Notes: generated by a model from the letters alone, not told the origin. A DNA stretch of 64,000 nt from Pseudomonadota bacterium (GCA_018242425.1 JAFEBX010000016.1:1-64000), one strand, 5' to 3'. Counted from the stretch's first letter, positions 17,127 through 27,065 are shown. Translations and numbers: made by a program.

Positions 17127-17178
17127 CCGACGGGTGGGCGTGGCCGCGTTACCATCCGCGCTTTGACCGGGGAACGCC

Positions 17179-17922
17179 ATGACCGCATCGCCACGCCAGG
17201 CGTTCCGCTATTACGACATGCTGGTCGCCGGCATGGTTGCGGTGCTGCTGTGTTCCAACCTGATCGGGCCGGCCAAGGTCAGCGTGATGGACGTGCCGGG
17301 CATCGGACCGCTGAGTTTCGGAACCGGAAACCTGTTTTTCCCGATCGGCTACATCTTCGGCGACGTGCTGACCGAGGTGTACGGTTATGCGCGGGCGCGC
17401 CGGGCGATCTGGGCCGGTTTCGGCGCGATGATCTTCGCGACGGTGATGGCGTGGGTCGTCGTGCACATGCCGATGAGTCCGGCCGAACCATTCAACCAGA
17501 CCCTGCAGCCCGCACTCGAAGTCGTCTTCGGCAACACCTGGCGGATCGCGCTGGCCTCGATGATCGGCTACTGGGTGGGTGATTTCGTCAACGCCTTCGT
17601 GATGGCGCGGATGAAGGTCCTGACCGGCGGCAAGCACCTGTGGACGCGCACCATCGGGTCGACGGTAGTGGGCCAGGCTTGCGACAGCATCACTTTCTAT
17701 CCGATCGCCTTCCTCGGCATCTGGGAAAGCACGACGCTGGTGAAGGTCATCCTGTTCAATTGGACGATGAAGGTGCTGGTCGAGGTCGTGCTGACGCCGG
17801 TGACCTATGCGGTGGTCGGTTGGCTGAAGCGCGCGGAAGCCGTCGACACCTACGATCGCGCCACGCGCTTCAATCCGTTCTCGTTGCGCGATGAAGGCGA
17901 GGTCACCGCGCGCGAGTCGTAG
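17179..17922 (+). CDS. yhhQ: queuosine precursor transporter (YhhQ/VUT family)
   Basis: A 247-residue membrane protein with about six helices and family signatures: VAVLLCSNLIGPAKVS, GNLFFPIGYIFGDVLTEVYGY, GDFVNAFVMARMKV, and GSTVVGQACDSITFYPIAFLG. YhhQ imports the queuosine precursors preQ0/preQ1 across the inner membrane for tRNA wobble modification. It lies 52 bases after the M14 peptidase gene and ends 3 bases from the convergent ppx gene. No preQ1 riboswitch could be recognised upstream. Confidence 0.85.
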   Translation: MTASPRQAFRYYDMLVAGMVAVLLCSNLIGPAKVSVMDVPGIGPLSFGTGNLFFPIGYIFGDVLTEVYGYARARRAIWAGFGAMIFATVMAWVVVHMPMSPAEPFNQTLQPALEVVFGNTWRIALASMIGYWVGDFVNAFVMARMKVLTGGKHLWTRTIGSTVVGQACDSITFYPIAFLGIWESTTLVKVILFNWTMKVLVEVVLTPVTYAVVGWLKRAEAVDTYDRATRFNPFSLRDEGEVTARES

Positions 17923-17925
17923 CCT

Positions 17926-19458
17926 TCAGCTTGCCTGGATCTGCAGCTTGAATCCCAGTCCGGCGATGTCGGATTGTTCGCCTTCAAGGTCGGCGCGCAA
18001 CAACGGGCGTTCGTCGAGCCAGCGTCCCGAAAGTTCCAGGCGCAGCACGCTCTTGTCGACACGCAGCTTCAGTCGCGGAATCGCCTCGCCTTCGTGCGAA
18101 CGGTGCACCAGCACGGCCAATCGCAACAGCGCCGAGAGACGACGCGTGGTCTGGCGCAGGCGCGCGGGGAGGGCGTCGAATACCGATTTCGGCAGGCTGC
18201 GGCGATGGCTGCGCACCAGGATCGCCAGCATCTGTTGTTCCTGCTGGGTGAAGCCGGCGACGTCGGAGTGCTCGATCACGTAGGCGCCATGCAGGTGGTA
18301 CTGGCTGTGTGCGATCACCAGGCCGATCTCATGCAGGCGTGCTGCCCAACCGAGGATCCGTCCGTCATCGGCATCGAGCTTCCAGCTGCGTTGCGCCTGG
18401 TCGAACAACGCCATCGTCGTGTCTTCAACCCGTTGCGCCTGCGCCATGTCGACGCCGTAGCGTTGCATCATCGCGGTCACCGAGCTGTCGCGCGGATCGT
18501 CGCCGCCGGCGCGACCGATCATGTCGTAGAGGATGCCTTCGCGCATCGCCGCCTTGCTGACGTCCATCTGGCGGATGCCGAGCGTCGCGAACGCAGCTTC
18601 AAGCACCACGACGCCACCGGCGATCACCGGCGTGCGGTCTTCCGACAGTCCCGGCAGCCGGATCTTGCTTATGCTGCCTGCCGCGAGCATGAGTTCGCGA
18701 ACATGCCACAAGGCTTCCGGCGTGATCTCGCCATTGCCCTTGCCGACGCCGGCGCAGATCCTGCCGATCGCCTTGATGGTGCCGGAAGATCCCAGCGCGT
18801 CTTCCCAGCCCAGCTCGCGGTAGGTGCTGGAGAACTGCTGGAATTCCGCCGCGACTTCGGTCAGTGCCTGCCGCCATTTCTTGCGGGTGAGCTTGCCGTT
18901 GGCGAAGAAGCGCCGGGTGGTGGCGACGCAACCGACCTGCAGGCTCTCGCGTTCGATCGGTTCCAGCCCGCGACCGATGATGCATTCGGTCGAGCCGCCG
19001 CCGATATCCATCACCAGCCGCAGCTCGCCGTTGCGAGGCGGTTGCGCGTGGCTGACGCCGAGATAGACCAGTCGCGCTTCTTCGCGGCCGGACACCACTT
19101 CGATGGAATGGCCGAGGGCCATTTCCGCGGGAACGAGGAATTCCTGGGGGTCGCGCAGGCGGCGCACGCTGTTGGTGGCCAGCGCACGCACGCGCCAGGG
19201 CGGGATGTCGCGGATGCGCTGTCCGAAGCGCGACAGGCAGCCAAGCGCGCGCTCCTGGACGATGGCATCGAGATGACCGGAGCGATCGAGGCCTTCCGCC
19301 ATCCGCACCATCTCGCGGATGCGGTCGACGACGCGCAACTGGCCGAGGGTGTAGCGCGCCACCACCATGTGGAAACTGTTGGAGCCGAGATCGACCGCGG
19401 CCAGCATGTCGCCGTCGCGCAGTGGTGTCTCGGCAGTGATGGCGCGGCTCGGGCTCAT
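17926..19458 (-). CDS. ppx: exopolyphosphatase
   Basis: A 510-residue Ppx/GppA-family enzyme that removes terminal phosphates from polyphosphate. It has the actin-like ATPase core: phosphate-1 loop AVDLGSNSFHMVV, YLGVSHAQ, phosphate-2 loop LVMDIGGGSTECIIG, and GSSGTIKAIG. The C-terminal half (ILGWAARLHEIGLVIAHSQYHLHGAYVIEHSD) is the HD-like domain of long Ppx proteins. The ATG overlaps the ppk1 stop by 4 bases, coupling synthesis of the polymerase and the hydrolase. It is last in the phoB-phoR-ppk1-ppx operon. Confidence 0.95.
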   Translation of the reverse strand: MSPSRAITAETPLRDGDMLAAVDLGSNSFHMVVARYTLGQLRVVDRIREMVRMAEGLDRSGHLDAIVQERALGCLSRFGQRIRDIPPWRVRALATNSVRRLRDPQEFLVPAEMALGHSIEVVSGREEARLVYLGVSHAQPPRNGELRLVMDIGGGSTECIIGRGLEPIERESLQVGCVATTRRFFANGKLTRKKWRQALTEVAAEFQQFSSTYRELGWEDALGSSGTIKAIGRICAGVGKGNGEITPEALWHVRELMLAAGSISKIRLPGLSEDRTPVIAGGVVVLEAAFATLGIRQMDVSKAAMREGILYDMIGRAGGDDPRDSSVTAMMQRYGVDMAQAQRVEDTTMALFDQAQRSWKLDADDGRILGWAARLHEIGLVIAHSQYHLHGAYVIEHSDVAGFTQQEQQMLAILVRSHRRSLPKSVFDALPARLRQTTRRLSALLRLAVLVHRSHEGEAIPRLKLRVDKSVLRLELSGRWLDERPLLRADLEGEQSDIAGLGFKLQIQAS

Positions 19459-21545
19459 GTCGGCGATTGGCCGTCGATGCGTTCCAGCAATGATAGCTGC
19501 GCCGAGTGGGGTGGCTGGCCGTCGACCGGTTGCAGGTGCACGTATTCGCCGTTTTCCCGTAGATCCCAGGCCTGCGTGTTGTCCTCGAGGTAGTTCGCCA
19601 GCGCTTCGTCGTAGACGCGCTGCGCCAACACCGGGTCGATGATCGGGAAGCAGGTCTCGACGCGTCGCAGCAGGTTGCGTTCCAGCCAGTCGGCGGAGGA
19701 GCAGAAGATTTCGGGATCACCGTCGTTGGCGAACCAGTACACGCGATGATGCTCGAGGAAGCGGCCGACGATCGAGCGCACTCGGATGTTGTCGGAAACG
19801 CCGGGTACGCCCGGGCGCAGCGTGCAGGCGCCGCGCACGATCAGGTCGATCTTCACGCCGGCCTGCGATGCGGTGTACAACGCGCGCACCACATCGGGTT
19901 CGTTCAGGGCGTTCATCTTGGCGATCACGTGCGCCGGCCTGCCCTTGCGTGCATGCGCGGTCTCGCGCTCGATGCGCGCAAGCAGGCCGCTGTGCAGGGT
20001 GAACGGGGAGAGCAGGATGCGCTTGAGCTTGATCGCCGAAGCCATGCCGGAAATCTGCTGGAAGGTGCGGCTGACGTCTTCGCCGATGTCCTTGTTGCAG
20101 GTGATCAGGCCGAAATCGGTATAGAGGCGCGCGGTGCCGCTGTGGTAGTTGCCGGTGCCGAGGTGGGCATAGCGGCGCAGGGTCTTGCCCTCGCGGCGCA
20201 CGATCAGCAGCATCTTGGCGTGCGTCTTGTAGCCGACCACGCCGTACACAACCTGCACGCCGGCTTCCTGCATGCGGTCGGCAAGGCCGAGGTTCGCTTC
20301 CTCGTCGAAGCGCGCGCGCAGTTCCACCACCACGGTGACGTCCTTGCCGTTGCGCGCGGCGCGGATCAGCTGGTCGACGATCGCGGAATCCTTGCCGGTG
20401 CGATACAGCGTTTGCTTGATCGCCAGCACGTCGGGATCATCGGCGGCCTCGCGGATCAGGTCGAGCACCGGGGTGAAGGCATCGAACGGATGGTGCAGCA
20501 GCACGTCTCCGGCGGCGACGCGGCGGAACATCGACTCCTCCTCCATCTGGCGGGGAATCATCGGCTGGAACTTGAGGTCGGGGCGATCGCGGATCAGGTC
20601 GTAGACCTGGACCACGCGGTTGAGATTGACCGGCCCGTTGATGCGATACACCGCGTTATCGGTCAACTCGAAGTTCTGCAACAGGAAGCGTTCGATTTCG
20701 GGTGGGCAGCTTTCCGCCAGCTCCAATCGCACCGCCTTCAGGTAACCGCGTCCGATCAGTTCGTCACGCAGCGCGTGTGCGAGATTGTCGACCTCCTCCT
20801 CGTCGACGATCAGCTCGGAATTGCGCGTCACCCGGAACTGGTAGGCGCCCTGGACCTTCAGTCCCGGGAACAGCTCGCCGACGAATTCCGACAGCACTGA
20901 CGACAGGAAAACGAAGTCGTGGCCACCCGAGCCGGTGAGATCGGGGATCCGGATGATGCGCGACAGCGAGCGCGGCGCGCGCACGATGGCGAGATGGCCC
21001 TTGCGGCCAAAGGCATCGCGCCCGCGCAGGACGACGACGACATTGAGTGCCTTGTTGAGGATACGCGGGAACGGGTGCGAGGGATCGAGCGCGATCGGCG
21101 AAAGCACCGGCATGATCTGTTCGCGGAAATACTTGCGCAGCCATTCGGTCTGTTCGGGCGACCATTGCGCGCGCTGCAGCAGGCGGATGCCTTCGGCATG
21201 CAGGGCGGGGCGCAACTCGGTATCGAAATTGGCGTACTGCGCCTTCACCAGCTCGGCGGCGCGTTCGTGGATCTGCTGCAGCACGGTCGCGTGCGAGCGG
21301 CCGTCGGGCCCGGGCTGCAGGCCGAGGTGCTCGGCGTGCTGCAGGCTGCCGGCGCGGATCTCGAAGAATTCGTCGAGGTTGGTGCAGGAAATGCACAGGT
21401 AGCGCAGGCGTTCCAGCAGCGGGATCGAGGGATCCTGCGCCTGGGCGAGGACACGGAAATTGAAGTCGAGCTGCGACAGCTCGCGATTGAAGTACAACGC
21501 GGGGTCGTGCAGGTCGGGCTTGACCCGGCGCGACGACGCCTTCAT
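19455..21545 (-). CDS. ppk1: polyphosphate kinase 1
   Basis: A 696-residue PPK1, full length for the family. It makes polyphosphate from ATP reversibly through a phosphohistidine. Signatures: N-terminal domain YFNRELSQLDFNFRVLAQA, the head domain, the first phospholipase-D-like half with VVYGVVGYKTHAKM (its His is the phosphorylated residue), and the second half with GACTLRPGVPGVSDNIRV and FLEHHRVYWF. I chose the ATG at 21545 because it overlaps the phoR stop in ATGA; a frame starting at 21590 lies inside phoR. Located between phoR and ppx, so phosphate starvation probably controls it. Confidence 0.95.
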   Translation of the reverse strand: MKASSRRVKPDLHDPALYFNRELSQLDFNFRVLAQAQDPSIPLLERLRYLCISCTNLDEFFEIRAGSLQHAEHLGLQPGPDGRSHATVLQQIHERAAELVKAQYANFDTELRPALHAEGIRLLQRAQWSPEQTEWLRKYFREQIMPVLSPIALDPSHPFPRILNKALNVVVVLRGRDAFGRKGHLAIVRAPRSLSRIIRIPDLTGSGGHDFVFLSSVLSEFVGELFPGLKVQGAYQFRVTRNSELIVDEEEVDNLAHALRDELIGRGYLKAVRLELAESCPPEIERFLLQNFELTDNAVYRINGPVNLNRVVQVYDLIRDRPDLKFQPMIPRQMEEESMFRRVAAGDVLLHHPFDAFTPVLDLIREAADDPDVLAIKQTLYRTGKDSAIVDQLIRAARNGKDVTVVVELRARFDEEANLGLADRMQEAGVQVVYGVVGYKTHAKMLLIVRREGKTLRRYAHLGTGNYHSGTARLYTDFGLITCNKDIGEDVSRTFQQISGMASAIKLKRILLSPFTLHSGLLARIERETAHARKGRPAHVIAKMNALNEPDVVRALYTASQAGVKIDLIVRGACTLRPGVPGVSDNIRVRSIVGRFLEHHRVYWFANDGDPEIFCSSADWLERNLLRRVETCFPIIDPVLAQRVYDEALANYLEDNTQAWDLRENGEYVHLQPVDGQPPHSAQLSLLERIDGQSPT

Positions 21546-22846
21546 TCCGCGGCTGGGCGCGGGACGACGCGTTCCTTTCCGAAGTGACATGAGAACGTGC
21601 TTCCTTTGCCAACCTCGCTATGGATGTCGAGGCGGGCATCGTGGTGGTTCAGGACATGCTTGGCGATGGAGAGGCCAAGCCCGGTGCCGCCGGTTTCGCG
21701 CGAGCGGCTGGTGGAGACACGATAAAACCGTTCGGTGATCCTGGGAATATGCGCGGCGGGAATGCCGTAGCCGCTGTCGGTGACTTCCAGGACCGCACCA
21801 TCGCCTTCGCGCGCGAAGCGGACATCGATGCGGCCGCCTGCCGGGGTGTAGCGGATCGCGTTGCCGATCAGGTTGGAGAAGGCGCTGTGCAGCTCCTTGT
21901 TCGATCCCCACAGGTCGACGTCTGCGCTGTCCTCGATGGTAATGGCGTGGCGACCCTGGCTCAGGGCATCGGCTTCGCGGCGCAACACCGCCAGCATCAA
22001 TGGCATCGCCACGTGGTCGTCGGCGATCCGTTCCTGCGATTCCAGGCGCGACAGCGTCAACAGGTCTTCCACCAGTTGCGCCATCCGCTGCGACTGCTGG
22101 CGCATCTCGGCGAACATCCGCGACGTTTCGTCGTCGCTGTCGTCGTCCAACATGTCGAGATAGCCGTGCAGCACCGTCAGCGGGGTGCGCAGTTCGTGCG
22201 AGACGTTGGCGACGAAGTCGCGGCGCATCTGCTCGAGGTGCAGCAGTTTGCTGACATCGCGCGCGATCAGCAGCCAGTATTCGTCCGAATACGGGATCAG
22301 GCGCAGGTTCAGGCGCAGGCTGGGATCGATCGGAGAAGCCGCGTCATGCATCGGTTCGGCGTTGCGCCCGGCGGCCAGCCAGCGCGACAGGGGGAGCGAC
22401 TGGAGGCGTTCCCCGATCGGACGATCGATGTCTTCCGGATATTTCAGGCCGAGCAGCGTCGTCGCTGCCTTGTTGAACCACAGCGTCCGCTGGCTGTTGC
22501 GCCTCAACACCACCACGGCATCTGGCAAGGTCGCGGCCGCGGCGCGATAGGTGCGCAGCATCGCCAGCAGGCGTTTCTTGCGGGTACGGACCTCGCCTTG
22601 CTGGCGTGCGAGCAGGCGTTCGAGCTCGTTCCAGATGCCCGATCCTTCCGGTGCACGGATGCGCCGTCGCGCGGCGATCCGGTCGATGATCGTGCGCATC
22701 CGCCAGTAGTGCCAGGCCAGCACGGCCAGTGCCGCGATCGCGAGCGCCGCCCAGAAATGCCCGCTGAAGATCCCGACCAGCGCCGCCAGCGCCAACGCGA
22801 CACCCAGCGGCAGCAGTGTCGTGAACCAGGCGGAACGGATGCTCAT
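21542..22846 (-). CDS. phoR: phosphate regulon sensor histidine kinase
   Basis: A 434-residue sensor kinase. Two N-terminal membrane helices (about residues 8-45) are followed by a short linker and a PAS-like domain (TLPDAVVVLRRNSQRTLWFN). The dimerisation domain has the phospho-acceptor H217 in FVANVSHELRTPLTVLHGYL, and the ATPase domain has N-box LIGNAIRYTPAGG, VTDSGYGIP and TGGTGLGLSIAKHVL. No large periplasmic domain, as usual for PhoR, which reads phosphate status through the Pst/PhoU complex. The ATG at 22846 is preferred to a TTG two codons earlier. It lies 30 bases after phoB. Confidence 0.95.
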   Translation of the reverse strand: MSIRSAWFTTLLPLGVALALAALVGIFSGHFWAALAIAALAVLAWHYWRMRTIIDRIAARRRIRAPEGSGIWNELERLLARQQGEVRTRKKRLLAMLRTYRAAAATLPDAVVVLRRNSQRTLWFNKAATTLLGLKYPEDIDRPIGERLQSLPLSRWLAAGRNAEPMHDAASPIDPSLRLNLRLIPYSDEYWLLIARDVSKLLHLEQMRRDFVANVSHELRTPLTVLHGYLDMLDDDSDDETSRMFAEMRQQSQRMAQLVEDLLTLSRLESQERIADDHVAMPLMLAVLRREADALSQGRHAITIEDSADVDLWGSNKELHSAFSNLIGNAIRYTPAGGRIDVRFAREGDGAVLEVTDSGYGIPAAHIPRITERFYRVSTSRSRETGGTGLGLSIAKHVLNHHDARLDIHSEVGKGSTFSCHFGKERVVPRPAAE

Positions 22847-22876
22847 TCGCAAATCATCGGGTCGGCCGGGTCGGCC

Positions 22877-23578
22877 TCAGGCAGAGATCGAGAAACGGTA
22901 GCCGGCACCGCGGACCGTCTGCACCATATGGTCGAGCGCATGCGGTTCCAGCGTCTTGCGCAGGCGACGGATGTGGACGTCGACCGTGCGTTCCTCGACG
23001 TAGACGCTGCCGCCCCAGACATGGTCGAGCAGCTGCGAGCGGGTATAGACGCGCTCGGGGTGGGTCATGAAGAAATGCAGCAGGCGGTATTCGGTCGGGC
23101 CGATCGCCACCGGTGAATTGTCGTCGCCGGCTTGCGCGAACACGCGATGGGCGGCGCCATCGATGCGCAGCGCGCCCAGCGCGACATTGCCTTCCTCGTC
23201 GTCCTCGCGGGAACGGCGCATCACCGCGCGGATGCGCGCCAGCAATTCGCGCGAGGAGAACGGCTTCACCACGTAATCGTCGACGCCGGCTTCGAGGCCG
23301 CTGACGCGATCGTTCTCTTCGCCACGCGCCGTCAGCATGATGATCGGCACGTCGCGGGTCATGCTGTCCTTGCGCCAGCGCCGTGCCAGCTCCAGGCCGC
23401 TGGTGCCGGGCAGCATCCAGTCGAGCAGGATCAGGTCGGGGAGGCGATCGGCGATCGCGTTCTGCGCTTCACGGGCGTCGCCGGCATGGACGGCGTCGTA
23501 TTCGGCCTTGCGCAGGGCGAAGGCGACCATGTCGCGGATGGCGGGCTCGTCGTCGACGATCAGGATGCGCTTCTGCAC
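22877..23578 (-). CDS. phoB: phosphate regulon response regulator
   Basis: A 233-residue OmpR-type regulator. The receiver domain begins at once ([20 protein letters not shown]), with phospho-acceptor D53 in [16 protein letters not shown] and the switch Lys in [12 protein letters not shown]. The winged-helix domain has [25 protein letters not shown] and [16 protein letters not shown]. The start is GTG at 23578, chosen because the family N-terminus begins there; upstream in-frame codons run through the Pho-box region. It binds Pho boxes to activate phosphate-starvation genes, and four such repeats lie directly upstream, so it is autoregulated. Confidence 0.95.
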   Translation of the reverse strand: MQKRILIVDDEPAIRDMVAFALRKAEYDAVHAGDAREAQNAIADRLPDLILLDWMLPGTSGLELARRWRKDSMTRDVPIIMLTARGEENDRVSGLEAGVDDYVVKPFSSRELLARIRAVMRRSREDDEEGNVALGALRIDGAAHRVFAQAGDDNSPVAIGPTEYRLLHFFMTHPERVYTRSQLLDHVWGGSVYVEERTVDVHIRRLRKTLEPHALDHMVQTVRGAGYRFSISA

Positions 23579-23601
23579 GGGATGAACCCAACTGGCGGAT
23601 C

Positions 23602-23640
23602 GCGACAGGAGACGACAGTTTATTGACAATACGATGACAA
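23602..23640 (-). promoter_or_regulatory. Pho box: four direct repeats upstream of phoB
   Basis: On the minus strand, four CTGTCAT-like heptamers stand in line: TTGTCAT (23640-23634), TTGTCAA (23629-23623), CTGTCGT (23618-23612) and CTGTCGC (23608-23602). The steps are 11, 11 and 10 bases, one helical turn each, which is the known PhoB site geometry. The phoB start is 23 bases further on. This supports autoactivation of the phoB-phoR-ppk1-ppx operon. Confidence 0.75.
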
Positions 23641-23667
23641 CGTCATCGTTGGCGCTGCTCGCCAAAT

Positions 23668-25284
23668 TTATCTCAGAGAATCAAGTGCTTGCCGAAGGTT
23701 CCTGTCCTCGTTTGGACCGGCGTCCATGTCCTGGATGCCCTGTTTGCGCATGTCCAGCACCTCCGGCGTGATCGCGGCGATGCGGGCATCGATGCGGGTA
23801 CGGGCGTAGTAATCGAGGTCGGGGCGATTCTTCAGGGTGTGGAGCTGGAGCAGGGCACGGCGTGGATTTCCGTTCAGGTAGGCGGCCTGGGCATAGGCCT
23901 CGCCGGCGCGGATGGCATCGCCGGCCTGTTCGGCGGCACGCCCCAGGGTGCTCTGGAAGGTCGGATCATCGCCACCGTCGGCAGCGAGCGGGCGCAGGAT
24001 CTCGACCGCGCGCTGGCCGGCATCGCGTCCGCCGCGCTGGTTGAGGATCTGGGCATAGGCGATCGCGATCGCGCGATTGCCGGGCATGCGATGGAGCAGG
24101 GCGGCGAGGCGTGAATCGGCGTCGGCACGATGGCCGATCCCGTTGTCGGCCTCGGCCATGCCGACCGCCAGCCACCAGTTGTCCGGATGCTTCTGCAGCA
24201 ACGGAGCGAGCGTCGCATTGGCCTGGGCGAATTGCCCGGCGGCCATGCGGGCGACGGCTTCGCCATAGCGCTGTGCGTCGCCCAAAGGACGCTTGGCCGC
24301 CAAACGCTCGTATTCCTGCACGGCCTGCGTCGGCGTGGCTGCCGTGAGTGCGCGCATGCGTTCCTTGGCGTAATCGAACATGCCACTGGCGCTGCGCTGC
24401 GACACCTGCACGCGCACGCCCGGCGGCAGCAGCGGATTGTCACGGCTGGCGACATTGGTGACCACCGGCGCGCTGCTCATCTGCGCCGCGCGCGCCTTGG
24501 CCTCGGCGATGCGACTGCCGGTGACCGGGTGGGTGAGGAGATAGTCAGGCGTCTGCTCGCGATCGCCACCGCGGTTGGCGCGCATCGCGGTTTCCATCCG
24601 CTCGAAGAATCCCGCCATCGCGTTGGGGTCGTAACCCGCGCGCGCCAGCAGGCGGATGCCGACGCGGTCGGCCTCCGATTCGTTGCTGCGCGAATAGTCG
24701 AGCTGGCGCTGCACCATCAAGCCCTGCGCACCGGCCACCGCGGCCATCGTGGCGTTGCTGGAGGAATTGCCGCCACCGCCGGCCTTCTGCGCCACCACGA
24801 TCGCGCCGAGCATCGCCAGCAGGATCGGCAACTGGTCGCGTTGCGCGCGTTCGACCGCACGCAACACATGCGACTGGCTGACGTGCGAAACCTCGTGCGC
24901 CAGCACCGCCGCGACTTCGTCCTCGCGTTCGGCGGTCAGCACCAGGCCGCTGTTCACCGCGACATAGCCACCCAGCGTGGCGAAGGCGTTGATTTCGCGT
25001 TCGCGCAGCAGGAAGAAGGTGAAAGGCGTGCTGTTGGCATCGCTCGAGGCGACCAGGCGGTTGCCGATGCCCTGCAGCCAGTCGGCCAGCAGCGGATCGT
25101 CCAGCGTGTAATCGAAGCGGCGCAGCTGCGCCAGGGTCATCGCACCGTACTCGCGCTGTTCCGCCGGGGTGATGATGCGCGCCGCCGACGACCCCATGTC
25201 CGGCAGGTGGCCCTGCTGGGCACGGGCCGTGCCGACGACGAGCGTGATTGCAAGGGCGAGGGCAGTGGGCAGGTGGCGGTGCAC
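23668..25284 (-). CDS. bepA: M48 metalloprotease/chaperone with TPRs (BepA-like)
   Basis: A 538-residue periplasmic protease-chaperone. A signal peptide lies at residues 1-22 ([14 protein letters not shown]). The M48 domain has [17 protein letters not shown] and the zinc motif HEVSH (H130, E131, H134), with the third ligand Glu in [21 protein letters not shown]. The C-terminal half carries TPR-like helical repeats ([35 protein letters not shown]). BepA helps assemble or degrade outer-membrane beta-barrel proteins such as LptD and BamA. The start is GTG at 25284, directly before the signal peptide. It is upstream of phoB on the same strand but separated from it by the Pho box. Confidence 0.88.
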   Translation of the reverse strand: MHRHLPTALALAITLVVGTARAQQGHLPDMGSSAARIITPAEQREYGAMTLAQLRRFDYTLDDPLLADWLQGIGNRLVASSDANSTPFTFFLLREREINAFATLGGYVAVNSGLVLTAEREDEVAAVLAHEVSHVSQSHVLRAVERAQRDQLPILLAMLGAIVVAQKAGGGGNSSSNATMAAVAGAQGLMVQRQLDYSRSNESEADRVGIRLLARAGYDPNAMAGFFERMETAMRANRGGDREQTPDYLLTHPVTGSRIAEAKARAAQMSSAPVVTNVASRDNPLLPPGVRVQVSQRSASGMFDYAKERMRALTAATPTQAVQEYERLAAKRPLGDAQRYGEAVARMAAGQFAQANATLAPLLQKHPDNWWLAVGMAEADNGIGHRADADSRLAALLHRMPGNRAIAIAYAQILNQRGGRDAGQRAVEILRPLAADGGDDPTFQSTLGRAAEQAGDAIRAGEAYAQAAYLNGNPRRALLQLHTLKNRPDLDYYARTRIDARIAAITPEVLDMRKQGIQDMDAGPNEDRNLRQALDSLR

Positions 25285-25450
25285 TCGAGAGTTCCGGTAG
25301 CGGGACGGGCTGGATGCGCTTCTTGATACCGTCACATCATGTGGCGATGGCGGGGCATCGGCGTGAATTTGCCGTAAACCGGCTCGCCAAGGCAATGCAA
25401 AGCGGCTCCCGAAGTCGCATCATATGCAGGTCAATCGCCGCACCCCGACC

Positions 25451-25714
25451 ATGTCCACGCCAGAAATCACCCTCTACACCACCCAGGTCTGCCCGTATTG
25501 CGTGGCCGCCAAGAATTTCCTCAAGAGCAAGGGCCTGGAATGGCGCGAAGTGCGCATCGACCTCGATCCCGCCGAGCGCGAGAAGATGGTGGCGCTGGCC
25601 AAGCGCACCAGCGTGCCGCAAATCTTCGTCGGCGAGACCCATGTCGGTGGTTATGACGACATGATGGCCCTGCATCGCGCCGGCAAGTTCGAGCCGTTGC
25701 TGCAACAAGCCTGA
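25451..25714 (+). CDS. grxC: glutaredoxin 3
   Basis: An 87-residue dithiol glutaredoxin with active site C14-P-Y-C17, the cis-Pro phrase TSVPQIFVGE and the glutathione-binding GGYDDMMAL. It reduces disulfides and glutathione-protein mixed disulfides in the cytosol. The ATG at 25451 is used; the conserved protein begins there (TPEITLYTTQVC). It is divergent from bepA and 116 bases ahead of the isocitrate dehydrogenase gene. Confidence 0.93.
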   Translation: MSTPEITLYTTQVCPYCVAAKNFLKSKGLEWREVRIDLDPAEREKMVALAKRTSVPQIFVGETHVGGYDDMMALHRAGKFEPLLQQA

Positions 25715-25830
25715 AACGCCGCGCGGCCCCATGCGCCGCCGTCTGGCATAATTGACGCACCCGAATTTCCCGCGTGGACGCGCCCAAGGCGCCATTTCGC
25801 CACGCCCGTACTCCAGAGAAGGATCCAGCA

Positions 25831-26838
25831 ATGACCCAGACCATCACCGTGATCCGCGGCGACGGCATCGGCCCCGAAATCATGGCCGCCACCCTGCACG
25901 TGCTCGACGCGATGAAGCTCGACCTCGCCTACGAGGAAGCGGACGCCGGCATGGTCGCTCTGGAGAAGCACGGTGACCTGCTGCCGCAGGCGACGCTCGA
26001 TTCGATCAAGCGCAACAAGATCGCGCTGAAGGCGCCGCTGACCACGCCGGTGGGCGAGGGCTTCACCTCGATCAACGTCACCCTGCGTCGCATCTTCGAC
26101 CTCTACGCCAACGTGCGCCCGGCGCACAGCTTCCCCAACACCAAGTCGCGCTTCCCCAGCGGCATCGACATCATCACCGTGCGCGAGAACACCGAAGGCG
26201 CGTACATGAGCGACGGCCAGGCGGTGAGCGAAGACGGCGAAACCGCGACGCTGGTGCAGAAGGTCACCCACAAGGGTTCCGAGCGCATCGTCCGCTACGC
26301 CTTCGAGATGGCCCGCAAGATCGGCCGCAAGAAGGTCACGGTGGTCCACAAGGCCAACATCATGAAGTCGACCTCGGGCCTGTTCCTGAAGACCGCGCGC
26401 CAGGTGGCCGCGCAGTACCCGGACATCGAGTGCAACGAAATGATCGTCGACAACACCTGCATGCAGCTGGTGATGAAGCCGGAGCAGTTCGACGTGATCG
26501 TCACCACCAACCTGTTCGGCGACATCATCTCCGACCTCTGCGCCGGCCTCGTCGGCGGCCTCGGCCTCGCGCCCGGCGCCAACATCGGCGAGCACGGTGC
26601 GATTTTCGAAGCCGTCCACGGTTCCGCGCCGGACATCGCCGGCAAGGGCATCGCCAATCCCTGCGCATTGCTGCTCGCCGCGGGCCAGATGCTCGACCAC
26701 CTCGGCATGCCGGATCAGGCCGCGCGCCTGCGCAACGCCATCATCGCCACGCTGGAAGCGAAGGACGACCTGACGCCGGACCTCGGTGGCAGCGGCACCA
26801 CGACCAGCTTCGCCGAGGCGATCACGCGCAGGCTGTAA
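25831..26838 (+). CDS. isocitrate dehydrogenase, NAD-type (isopropylmalate dehydrogenase family)
   Basis: A 335-residue member of the beta-decarboxylating dehydrogenase family. Visible signatures are IRGDGIGPEIMAATL, the substrate Ser/Arg region LTTPVGEGFTSINVTLRRIFDLYANVRP (in parts), VRENTEGAY, metal Asps in DVIVTTNLFGDIISDLCAGLVGGLG, and EAVHGSAPDIAGKG. The short length and the cofactor-binding phrase HGSAPDIAGKGIANP fit the NAD-dependent homo-oligomeric enzymes known in xanthomonads rather than the 416-residue NADP Icd of E. coli. It makes 2-oxoglutarate in the citric acid cycle. AGAGAAGGATCCAGCA precedes the ATG. A tRNA promoter begins shortly after the stop. Confidence 0.85.
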   Translation: MTQTITVIRGDGIGPEIMAATLHVLDAMKLDLAYEEADAGMVALEKHGDLLPQATLDSIKRNKIALKAPLTTPVGEGFTSINVTLRRIFDLYANVRPAHSFPNTKSRFPSGIDIITVRENTEGAYMSDGQAVSEDGETATLVQKVTHKGSERIVRYAFEMARKIGRKKVTVVHKANIMKSTSGLFLKTARQVAAQYPDIECNEMIVDNTCMQLVMKPEQFDVIVTTNLFGDIISDLCAGLVGGLGLAPGANIGEHGAIFEAVHGSAPDIAGKGIANPCALLLAAGQMLDHLGMPDQAARLRNAIIATLEAKDDLTPDLGGSGTTTSFAEAITRRL

Positions 26839-26861
26839 GTCGCATGGTCGGTCGCGGCAAT

Positions 26862-26890
26862 TTGACACTGCCGCGGCCGGACGCGACAAT
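26862..26890 (+). promoter_or_regulatory. promoter of the tRNA Pro-Arg-His cluster
   Basis: TTGACA at 26862-26867 and GACAAT at 26885-26890 are 17 bases apart, close to a consensus sigma-70 promoter. It is 75 bases upstream of tRNA-Pro and after the isocitrate dehydrogenase stop. Confidence 0.65.
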
Positions 26891-26965
26891 GCCGCACGTT
26901 GTTTCGCGAGCGTCGTTGCACGGTGTGCGGGGACCGCAGGGCGGGGCAGGAAGAACGGCTCTCGT

Positions 26966-27042
26966 CGGGGTATAGCGCAGTCTGGTAGCGCGCCTGCTTT
27001 GGGAGCAGGATGTCGGGGGTTCGAATCCCTCTACCCCGACCA
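26966..27042 (+). tRNA. tRNA-Pro(TGG)
   Basis: The acceptor arms CGGGGTA and TACCCCG pair and are followed by encoded ACCA. The anticodon loop TTTGGGA gives anticodon TGG. The T-loop GTTCGAATC is present. Confidence 0.97.
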
Positions 27043-27065
27043 TTTCTTCCTCCACCGATTTCCTT

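Noticed and set aside
21546..21590. Longer ppk1 start inside phoR
   Set aside because: It adds a basic unconserved N-terminus; the ATG at 21545 in an ATGA overlap fits both the family and the operon style.
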